From the NCBI GenBank assembly GCA_040385875.1, contig JAZKGO010000055.1, positions 1 to 7,198 on the forward strand: DNA of 7,198 bases, written 5' to 3'. The notes under the pieces are model-generated. The model was given only the letters and a program-made list of their open reading frames with translations. It did no database searches and was not told where the DNA came from. How positions within the stretch are numbered: position 1 is the first letter of the stretch; every line of letters starts with the position of its first letter. This DNA comes from JANMZR01 sp040385875. Lineage in GTDB: Bacteria; Bacteroidota; Bacteroidia; Cytophagales; Spirosomataceae. Below, piece by piece: positions 1-6,068 of this stretch. The position numbers were made by a program, and so were the translations under genes.

Positions 1-100
1 TGCCAATTGTAATTGTGTGACCATTGTTAATCAATATTTCATCAAGGCTTGTGGGTATGCGGCCGCAGGACCAAATGGCCGGGTCGTTCCATTGGCCGGA
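1..100 (-). other. Start of a C-terminal module with W..P..WSCGR.PT motif in the Fn3 protein
   Basis: Residues 1427-1459 read SGQW, then DPAIWSCGRIPT, then LDEILINNGHTITIG. From memory, G.W.D..TWSCGR.PT..D.V.I..GHTV.I is a recurrent element in large Bacteroidota exported proteins, where it opens a beta-rich (beta-helix-like) segment before a T9SS sorting domain. Cys1438 lies here. The module is cut by the window edge, so its extent and what follows are unknown. Confidence 0.6.
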
Positions 101-3100
101 TTGGGCTGTTTGCATATTTGTACCCAATTTCACTTCAACGGGTGCCGTAAATTGGCTACCAATAAAATCTAAGTAAAAGCGAATTTTATAATAATAAGTT
201 TTGCCTGGCACAAGTTCTGAATAATTTATATCTGGATAATCTTTAAAAGAAGTTTTTCCAAGATAATTTGAGAAATTATATTGCTTAATATATTCACCAT
301 TTATGCCATTATCTGACCTAAATACCTCATAGCCAGAACTATTCTTTCCATGACCGTCAGAAGGATTCCAAGATAAATCAACCGAATTACAGTTAATAGA
401 ACTTACTTGCAGACCTGTTGGAACATTTGGGCAAATAAATTGACCAGCTATCACATTACTTTCAATAAATACATTTCCTATTTGTTGCACAACTTTATAA
501 AAATAATCGGTATTGGAAGATAACCATAGAGGAACAGTATTTCCATAACCATAAGGTATTAGGTCACCCGCAGCATCTGCATGAGAATTATTCTGATAGG
601 ATGGATACGTTTTGCTATAAACCGGTTTATATTCGCCATTTTGACCATCAGTAGACCTGTACAATTGAAAAGCACTTGGTTCATTTGGGTTATTATTGGA
701 CCAAGCTAATGTTATTTTACCACAAGAAGTATTTGAAACTGAAATAATAGGTACTTGATAGCAATTAATTTGAGTTGAAACCGTATTGCTAAATCCCATA
801 ATAAAATTAGATTTTACTGCAGCAATTTTATAATAATAGGTTTTTTTATCTAATGTTTCTTTAATATCCAAATATGACAAAGTATTTGCTTGTACAAAAT
901 CAATATATTCAAATTCACTTTCATTATTATTCAAACTTCGATAAATACGAAATCCATTTTCTGTAGTTCCAGATGGCAAATCGTCCCAACTAAGTTCTAT
1001 TCCATTGCATGTTGCACTAGTCACTAAATTATATACAATTGGGCAAGTAGGCACTACCGAAAGTTCATTACTTGCTTTTGATTCGATATAATTTTTTACA
1101 CCAATTATTTTATATTTTATATTTTCATTTGATTTTATATATTGAGAATAATTGTCAGTATAGGTAAAAACATTAGCGTTTACTTCACCAATCCATCTAA
1201 AATTTTCTTCGGCTTCATTTTTTCTATGTATTGTAAATTTCGTTTCTTCAAAATTTGGACCCAAATCGGTCCAATTCAATACAATGGGGTCACAATTTTG
1301 ACTTTGTGAAGTAGTAAGAATAATATCATTACCACAATAAATTGTGGTAGAAAGATGTGTACTTTCAATTTTATTAAGTGAATTAGACATATTTGCTACT
1401 ATGTAATATTCTAAAGGCTGGCCAAACAATAGTTCATTAATTGGGGCAGTACCTACATCAAAATAGGAAGTTGTATTTGCAGGTAAATCTGCTATCTTTC
1501 TAATTTCTAAACTTTCACTATAATATGGTTTTGAGGTTCGAAAAACTGAATAACTTGTTTCTGGTAAATTGGCAGGAAGGTCGTCCCACTTTAAAAGTAC
1601 GCCATTACAATTTGCCGTTTCAATTTGAGCATTTTGAATTGTTACCCCATCGAACTTAGGGCCAGCGGAATAGGTGAATTCAACAATATTTGAATACCCA
1701 GAAAACACTGATCTATTTGTTAACCATTGAACTCTATAATAATATTTTTTTCCATCTTCAAAATAATCATTATGCGTAAATGTATAGGTATTACCATTTA
1801 CACTTCCTTCATGTTCAAAATTTTCAAATTCTAAATTTTCTGCTCGTTCAATCCAATAGGCTTGTAATGAACTGGGCGGGTTGCCTGCATCCCAAGCAAG
1901 GGTAACGCCAGAGATATTGATATTTGTAACTCTCAGATTTTGAGGGGGTAAACAATTAAAACTCCCCTGAGTATTGCCAATACTTAACTCGGTAGTATTG
2001 CTATTAAACAAGCCTTTTATTTTATAGAAATACTCTTGATTTTCGTAAAATCTTTCAGATGAATAATTTGTATTATTTGTATCTTCAAATTCAAAAATAT
2101 TTGCACCAACTTGCCCTACTTTACCATAATATCCATTAGCCGCTGTAGCTCTAAAAATTTCGAAACCTGATTCGGAATAATTTTGTGGAAAGTCTGCCCA
2201 GCTGATTTTGATATTGCCACATGTGCTTGAAACATAGCTAGGGCTGGCGGGGGTTGGGCAACTGAAACTACCACTAACGGTATTGCTTTTTGGTGTAAAT
2301 GTATTGCCAAAATTGGCAGCAATAAAGTAAAAATAAACAGTATTTGCTTTTGAAAAGCCAGAACTCGCATTAAAACCAGTGTCTGCAAAAGATGTTGTAT
2401 TGGCTAGTAACTCACCAATTCTCCGTGGATTGAAAATATTATCTCCTTCATATTTAAATATTGAATATCCACTTTCCTGATATTCAGAAGGAAGGTCATT
2501 CCAAGTTAAATTCACAACACCGCAATCAGATGAAACAATTTGTAATCCAGTTGGTGTAGGGCATGAGAAACTTCCATTAATTGCCGCACTTAATTCTGAA
2601 ACAATATTGTATCCAAACCTGGCTTTTATTTTATAATAATACAAAATACCTCCGCTCAAATAATAGTTATCAGTATAAGTTAATGTATTTGCATTGATTG
2701 TAGCAATTTCGCTATAATATCCATTTATTGTTTCTGAACGAGAAATAATATATTGATATTCATTTAGATTATTGTTGTAATCGTCCCAAGCCAACTGAAT
2801 TTTGCCACACTCTGTAGAAGCAATCCTAAAATTTGAGGGTGAATTACAATTGTAATTTATGGTATTAGGCTCGCTAAAATCTGAGAGGGCTGCACCAAAT
2901 TTTGCCTTAATTTTGTAAGTATAATCCGTTCCATCGAGGTGCTGTCCTTCATCTAAAAAGGAAAGAACGTTGGCACCTAATGTACCTAATCGATAGTATT
3001 CTGGATAGGCCGGGCTTGACCTATATATTTCATAGCCTGTTTCATTTATACCTGCGGGCAGGTCATTCCAAGTTACTGTAACATTTTCGCAATTCGGATT

Positions 3101-4378
3101 TGAAAGTTGTATTCCATCCGGAATAGGACATACGAAACTAGAAGAAACTATATTTGAATATTCACTTTCTGTAGTGCTGAAATTTGCACTAATTTTATAA
3201 AAATATGTATTTGATGAAAGGAAAACATCGGAGCCTCCAGTATCCTTAAATGACAAAACATTAGGATTTACATATCCAATCAATCTATAATCGCCATCCA
3301 ACCTTTCTCTTCTATAAATAGTGTATCTTGATTCTTCGATATTCCCCGCTATATCATCCCATTTCAAGTTTATTTCACCACATTTTGAACTTTCTACTAT
3401 TAAACCAGTAGGAACCGGACAGCTAAAACTAGCCAAAACTTCATTGCTTTTTGGCGAGTAAGAATTGTTGAATTTAGCTTCAATAATATATATATAATTT
3501 GTATTTGGCTTTAAATAGGTAAAATGATTTGGGCCGTTATCAATAAAAGTAGTTGTATTTGCAGGTACTGTACCAACTACTACTGCATTGTATGAATTTT
3601 GATTTTGCTGATAACGCCAAATCTTATAACCATTTTCATTTATTCCAGCAGGAAAATCATCCCATGTCAAACTTATTTGCCCACATGTTGAGTTTGTAAC
3701 ATGCAAACCAATCGGGGTAGGGCAATTTATTGAATTTGAAGTAGCTGTATTGCTAAAGTTTGAAATTGTTTCATTATTGAATCTTGCCTTGATTTTATAT
3801 TCTTTAATTCCACTTCCGATATCATCATTCTGGTCAGTATAACTATTTACAGTTTTACCAACAGTTGCAAAATTATTATAATAGCCGCTGGTTCCACCAG
3901 TTGAAACAAACTTATAAATAGTGTAACCACTCAAGTCAGGATTTGTGATTGGGCTCCAAGAAATACTTACAGATCCACATTCCGCACTAGTTATTGTCAA
4001 ATTTTGTGGAATATCACAAGTAAAATTTGTTGAAATAATCGAGCTATATTCTGAATATGAGTTATTTATTAAACTTCTGACTTTATATTGATAGGTTTTA
4101 CTGGCATCCAAAAAATAGGATTGATCTAAAAATTGTAAAACATTTGCATTAATATAACTTAACTGAGTAAAATTAAGACCATTTGGGTCATCAGACCTAA
4201 AAATCTGATACTCTGTTTCCTCCACCCCACTTGGATAATCATCCCAAGCCAAAGAAATCTTCCCACATTCAGTAGCCGTAACCCTAAAGTTGGCCGGTCC
4301 TGGTGGAATATTTTGTGCGAAAATTTGAAATGAAATAAATAGCAATAAAAAGATTGTGAGAATGGATTTTGTGGTCAT
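1..4378 (-). CDS. Large secreted protein with 14 tandem fibronectin type III repeats (3' end outside window)
   Basis: This is one open frame from ATG at 4378 to base 1: 1459 codons, no in-frame stop, C-terminus missing. Residues 1-21 form a signal peptide (MTTKSIL, hydrophobic core, cleavage probably after IFA before QN). Residues 24 to about 1418 hold fourteen Fn3 repeats of about 95-110 residues. Each has a B strand ending in Trp (LAWDD, LTWND), usually followed by E..Y.I[FY]R, then [NPG]AN[TV]..[FY].D, then [YF][YF]Y.I.A.F..., then S..SN. The Trp residues are at 45, 141, 239, 340, 437, 531, 626, 727, 829, 931, 1036, 1131, 1226 and 1337. Residues 1427-1459 begin another module. No catalytic domain is visible. 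Fn3 arrays in Bacteroidota surface proteins usually act as spacers or in binding and adhesion; export by T9SS is inferred and would need the missing C-terminal sorting domain. The gene looks more AT-rich than murB and kdsA. No Shine-Dalgarno is evident. The protein type is certain, its biological role unknown. Confidence 0.93.
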   Translation of the reverse strand, partial: MTTKSILTIFLLLFISFQIFAQNIPPGPANFRVTATECGKISLAWDDYPSGVEETEYQIFRSDDPNGLNFTQLSYINANVLQFLDQSYFLDASKTYQYKVRSLINNSYSEYSSIISTNFTCDIPQNLTITSAECGSVSISWSPITNPDLSGYTIYKFVSTGGTSGYYNNFATVGKTVNSYTDQNDDIGSGIKEYKIKARFNNETISNFSNTATSNSINCPTPIGLHVTNSTCGQISLTWDDFPAGINENGYKIWRYQQNQNSYNAVVVGTVPANTTTFIDNGPNHFTYLKPNTNYIYIIEAKFNNSYSPKSNEVLASFSCPVPTGLIVESSKCGEINLKWDDIAGNIEESRYTIYRRERLDGDYRLIGYVNPNVLSFKDTGGSDVFLSSNTYFYKISANFSTTESEYSNIVSSSFVCPIPDGIQLSNPNCENVTVTWNDLPAGINETGYEIYRSSPAYPEYYRLGTLGANVLSFLDEGQHLDGTDYTYKIKAKFGAALSDFSEPNTINYNCNSPSNFRIASTECGKIQLAWDDYNNNLNEYQYIISRSETINGYYSEIATINANTLTYTDNYYLSGGILYYYKIKARFGYNIVSELSAAINGSFSCPTPTGLQIVSSDCGVVNLTWNDLPSEYQESGYSIFKYEGDNIFNPRRIGELLANTTSFADTGFNASSGFSKANTVYFYFIAANFGNTFTPKSNTVSGSFSCPTPASPSYVSSTCGNIKISWADFPQNYSESGFEIFRATAANGYYGKVGQVGANIFEFEDTNNTNYSSERFYENQEYFYKIKGLFNSNTTELSIGNTQGSFNCLPPQNLRVTNINISGVTLAWDAGNPPSSLQAYWIERAENLEFENFEHEGSVNGNTYTFTHNDYFEDGKKYYYRVQWLTNRSVFSGYSNIVEFTYSAGPKFDGVTIQNAQIETANCNGVLLKWDDLPANLPETSYSVFRTSKPYYSESLEIRKIADLPANTTSYFDVGTAPINELLFGQPLEYYIVANMSNSLNKIESTHLSTTIYCGNDIILTTSQSQNCDPIVLNWTDLGPNFEETKFTIHRKNEAEENFRWIGEVNANVFTYTDNYSQYIKSNENIKYKIIGVKNYIESKASNELSVVPTCPIVYNLVTSATCNGIELSWDDLPSGTTENGFRIYRSLNNNESEFEYIDFVQANTLSYLDIKETLDKKTYYYKIAAVKSNFIMGFSNTVSTQINCYQVPIISVSNTSCGKITLAWSNNNPNEPSAFQLYRSTDGQNGEYKPVYSKTYPSYQNNSHADAAGDLIPYGYGNTVPLWLSSNTDYFYKVVQQIGNVFIESNVIAGQFICPNVPTGLQVSSINCNSVDLSWNPSDGHGKNSSGYEVFRSDNGINGEYIKQYNFSNYLGKTSFKDYPDINYSELVPGKTYYYKIRFYLDFIGSQFTAPVEVKLGTNMQTAQSGQWNDPAIWSCGRIPTSLDEILINNGHTITIG
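125..4309 (-). repeat. Array of 14 Fn3-domain coding repeats (about 290 nt period)
   Basis: These are protein-level tandem repeats, well diverged at DNA level. Approximate residue boundaries are 24-120, 121-218, 219-319, 320-416, 417-510, 511-605, 606-706, 707-808, 809-905, 906-1014, 1015-1111, 1112-1205, 1206-1315 and 1316-1418. Most junctions read C-P-x-P-x-G-L-x-[VI]-x-S-x-x-C-G, with a second Cys 12-14 residues after the first and a Trp exactly 7 residues after that second Cys. Repeats 2-8 have an invariant 13-residue Cys-Cys junction spacing; repeats 11-14 vary (14, 12, 13, 14). Repeats 13 and 14 are longer and lack the usual ANT..F.D motif. Confidence 0.9.
1664..1954 (-). other. Divergent Fn3 repeat 9 lacking the conserved cysteine pair
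   Basis: Residues about 809-905 keep the Fn3 framework: LRVTN, the B-strand Trp829, and YYYRVQW followed by SGYSN. The B-strand Cys is replaced by Ile822, and the end-of-domain Cys is absent (EFTYSAGPKFDG). The loop after the Trp reads DAGNPPSSLQAYWIERAEN instead of the usual DDLPSG..E.GY.IYR. It is the only repeat without either domain cysteine. Confidence 0.8.
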
Positions 4379-4398
4379 TTTAGAGGAAGTACGTTTCT

Positions 4399-4408
4399 AA
4401 AAAAAAAA
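4399..4408 (-). other. Homopolymeric T10 tract in the leader of the Fn3 gene
   Basis: Ten A on the plus strand (T10 on the coding strand) lie 20 nt upstream of the ATG at 4378. The leader has no recognisable Shine-Dalgarno, and I found no good TAnnTTTG promoter in 4379-4495. The closest is TATAATTG near 4425-4432, without a properly spaced -33 box. Confidence 0.5.
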
Positions 4409-4444
4409 TGATTTTACTATATTTAATACAATTATAATCTAAAT

Positions 4445-4474
4445 TTTTGAAAAATTGGGTTACTTTTTTCAAAA
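4445..4474 (-). terminator. Possible weak AT-rich hairpin after the SPOR lipoprotein gene
   Basis: A perfect 10-bp inverted repeat, TTTTGAAAAA (4445-4454) against TTTTTCAAAA (4465-4474), has a 10-nt loop and lies 21 nt past the TAG stop of the lipoprotein gene. Only one stem pair is G-C and no clean U-tract follows. It may end that transcript and separate it from the Fn3 gene, but such repeats arise by chance in AT-rich DNA. Confidence 0.3.
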
Positions 4475-4495
4475 CACAGCTTTGAAATCAGCAGT

Positions 4496-5026
4496 CTACT
4501 CTTTCATAAAACTCTTTTTGATGTCTATTTTTTCAGGCACAATAATGGCTTCTGGATAAAGGTCTTTCAGCTGATTCAAAAACCTTTCAGCATCATTTCT
4601 GGTCAAGAAATCTCCGATTTTTAGTTTGTACATCGGCAGGCTATAAGTAAGGTAGGGGTTTATATTGGGAAATGTTTGATAGATATAAATTTTGGCCTCA
4701 TCCACCACTTTGCGCTCACGGCCCACATAAAGTTGAATTCTGTAGCCATTGGCATATTTAATACCTTTGTTTTTTTCGGTTCTTTCTTTGAGCAAAGCAT
4801 CAATTTTATCATTGATATACAAAGGCTCAGTAGTAATTGGTGGTGGATTTATATTATCAACTGGGATTGTTTTCACATTTGAATTTTCGGTCAACAAATC
4901 TCTAAACTCTGATAAATCTTCCGAATATTCAGTGTTCGTTTCTTGCTTTTTTTCAGAAACAGGTACATATTTTTTGCCGCAAGCTAGCAAAACAATTACC
5001 AGCAAAAAATAAATGAGTTTTTGCAT
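4496..5026 (-). CDS. SPOR-domain lipoprotein
   Basis: The predicted protein has 176 residues. Residues 1-16 form a lipoprotein signal with lipobox LLAC; Cys16 would be lipidated and anchor the protein in the envelope. Residues 17-92 are a charged, probably disordered linker (SEKKQETNTE, NINPPPITTEP). Residues about 93-165 match a SPOR domain: the first strand is NGYRIQLYVG, an amphipathic helix follows (VDEAKIYIYQTF), then YKLKIGDFLTRNDAERFLNQLKDLYPEAIIVPEKI. SPOR domains bind peptidoglycan, often strands without stem peptides at sites of cell separation. I chose ATG at 5024-5026 because it directly precedes a normal signal peptide; an in-frame TTG one codon upstream (5027-5029) is less likely. 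The gene is divergent from murB, and the Fn3 gene begins 117 bp downstream on the same strand. The SPOR call is confident; the specific cell process is unknown. Confidence 0.88.
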   Translation of the reverse strand: MQKLIYFLLVIVLLACGKKYVPVSEKKQETNTEYSEDLSEFRDLLTENSNVKTIPVDNINPPPITTEPLYINDKIDALLKERTEKNKGIKYANGYRIQLYVGRERKVVDEAKIYIYQTFPNINPYLTYSLPMYKLKIGDFLTRNDAERFLNQLKDLYPEAIIVPEKIDIKKSFMKE

Positions 5027-5044
5027 CAATTAAAATTAGTTTTA

Positions 5045-5076
5045 CAAAAATCGAACTATTGAATTTATAATCCAAA
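5045..5076 (-). promoter_or_regulatory. Candidate Bacteroidota-type promoter for the SPOR lipoprotein gene
   Basis: On the minus strand, TTTG (5076-5073) is followed after 20 nt by GATTTTTG (5052-5045). This matches the Bacteroidota TTTG / TAnnTTTG pattern at all but one position (G instead of the first T). It would give a leader of roughly a dozen bases before ATG 5026. Confidence 0.4.
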
Positions 5077-5079
5077 TGA

Positions 5080-5112
5080 TTGACAAGCTATAAACGAATT
5101 ATTGTAAATTTG
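5080..5112 (+). promoter_or_regulatory. Candidate Bacteroidota-type promoter for murB
   Basis: TTG (5080-5082) is followed after 22 nt by TAAATTTG (5105-5112), a full match to the Bacteroidota -7 consensus TAnnTTTG. The murB ATG is 34 nt further on. The -33 box is only 3 bp from that of the opposing lipoprotein promoter, so the two form a back-to-back divergent unit. Confidence 0.6.
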
Positions 5113-5146
5113 CGCTTGAAAAATCGCAAATACCACATAAATATTT

Positions 5147-5969
5147 ATGCATATCCAAGAAAACNNNNNNNNNNNNNNNNNNNNNNNNNNNNNNNNNNNN
5201 NNNNNNNNNNNNNNNNNNNNNNNNNNNNNNNNNNNNNNNNNNNNNNNNNNNNNNNNNNNNNNNNAATTGGGGAGGGATTGAAAACCTTTCGTTGATCCCA
5301 GGATCAGTTGGGGCAGCTCCTTTGCAAAATATTGGAGCGTATGGGGTGGAAATAAAAGACAGTATTCACGAAGTGAAAGCCCTGAATATTCCAACAGGCG
5401 AGGTGCATGTATTTGATAAAAATGACTGTCAATTTGGCTATCGGGAGAGTGTTTTCAAAAACGAGGCCAAAGACAAATATGTGGTACTGTCTATTACCTT
5501 GAAATTGGCCAAAAACCCAAAATTCAATATAGAATATGGGGCTATCCAGCAAACTTTGGCAGAAAATAAAGTGAGTGAATTGTCTATAAAAGCCATTTCT
5601 GATGCAGTGGTGAGCATTCGACAGAGTAAACTTCCCAATCCTGCTGAGATTGGCAATGCAGGAAGTTTTTTCAAAAATCCTGAGATTTCTACTACTCAAT
5701 TCGAAAAATTAAAAGCCGAATTTGAAGAGATTCCCTCCTATCCTATCAATACAGAAACGGTAAAAGTGCCCGCTGGATGGTTAATCGAAAAAGCTGGTTG
5801 GAAAGGCTTCCGAGAAGGGAACATTGGTGTGCATGTTAAACAAGCTTTGGTGCTGGTGAATTATGGAAATGGTACTGGCCTGGAAATCAAATATTTATCT
5901 GAAAAAATCCAACAATCTATTTTGGAGAAATTCGGAATAAAACTGCAAACTGAGGTGAATATTATTTAG
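5147..5969 (+). CDS. murB: UDP-N-acetylenolpyruvoylglucosamine reductase MurB, interrupted by an assembly gap
   Basis: MurB is the FAD- and NADPH-dependent cytoplasmic enzyme that reduces UDP-GlcNAc-enolpyruvate to UDP-MurNAc, the second committed step of peptidoglycan precursor synthesis. The start is ATG 5147 (MHIQEN, matching the usual short N-terminus before the FAD domain). The frame then enters 100 N. After the gap, from 5265, it reads NWGGIENLSLIPG and continues 234 residues to TAG 5967-5969. Visible motifs are IPGSVGAAPLQNIGAYGVE (FAD-binding region), FGYRESVFK with the catalytic Arg at 5442-5444, YGAI with the Tyr (5535-5537) typical of type I MurB, GNAGSFFKNP with the proton-donor Ser at 5664-5666, AGWLIEKAGWKG, and the C-terminal Glu in LQTEVN (5952-5954). 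All three residues equivalent to E. coli Arg159, Ser229 and Glu325 are present. By comparison with the roughly 340-residue family, about 100 residues, most of the N-terminal FAD domain, fall in the gap. The break is an assembly artefact, not evidence of a pseudogene. Confidence 0.93.
5165..5264. other. Assembly gap of 100 N inside murB
   Basis: Exactly 100 N is the conventional placeholder for a gap of unknown size. With 100 bases the two murB parts are out of frame (5147 to 5265 is 118 nt, not a multiple of three), and the missing protein segment suggests about 300 nt. Coordinates to the right are therefore probably about 200 bases too low relative to the true chromosome. Confidence 0.95.
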
Positions 5970-5976
5970 GCCTTAT

Positions 5977-6060
5977 TGTCATCCTGAGATACGAAGGATC
6001 TCGTTTGACTTTATAATTTCGTTTCAAAATTAACAAGATGCTTCCTTCGTCAGCAAGACA
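5977..6060. repeat. Palindromic REP-like intergenic repeat between murB and kdsA
   Basis: The left end TGTCATCCTGA (5977-5987) and the right end TCAGCAAGACA (6050-6060) are imperfect inverted repeats, 9 of 11 matching. Further inside, CGAAGGA (5992-5998) pairs with TCCTTCG (6043-6049), and ATCTCGTT (5998-6005) nearly matches the complement of AACAAGAT (6032-6039). The segment resembles dispersed TGTCATCCTGAG...GAAGGATCT...CTTCGTCAGCATGACA repeats that I recall from Bacteroidota intergenic regions. It fills nearly the whole spacer, and its last base is the A of the ATG at 6060. An internal GAGAT/ATCTC hairpin (5986-5990 with 5998-6002) is also possible. Confidence 0.65.
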
Positions 6061-6068
6061 TGATAATA

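Noticed and set aside
2116..2388. Minus-strand open frame of 90 codons inside the Fn3 gene
   Set aside because: It lies in another frame of the same strand, fully inside the 1459-codon Fn3 frame, with no recognisable protein features.
125..4309. Regular periodicity of about 290 bases considered as a DNA repeat array or CRISPR-like locus
   Set aside because: The period is explained by Fn3 domains; DNA copies are diverged and there are no short identical repeats with unique spacers.
4676..5012. Plus-strand open frames opposite the SPOR lipoprotein gene
   Set aside because: They are antisense to a gene with a lipobox and a SPOR domain; their products resemble no family.
5080..5295. Open frame from ATG 5080 running through the N gap
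   Set aside because: It depends on the arbitrary 100-N length and is not in the MHIQEN frame; the real murB start is 5147.
5304..5699. Minus-strand open frames opposite murB
   Set aside because: They are antisense shadows of conserved MurB codons.
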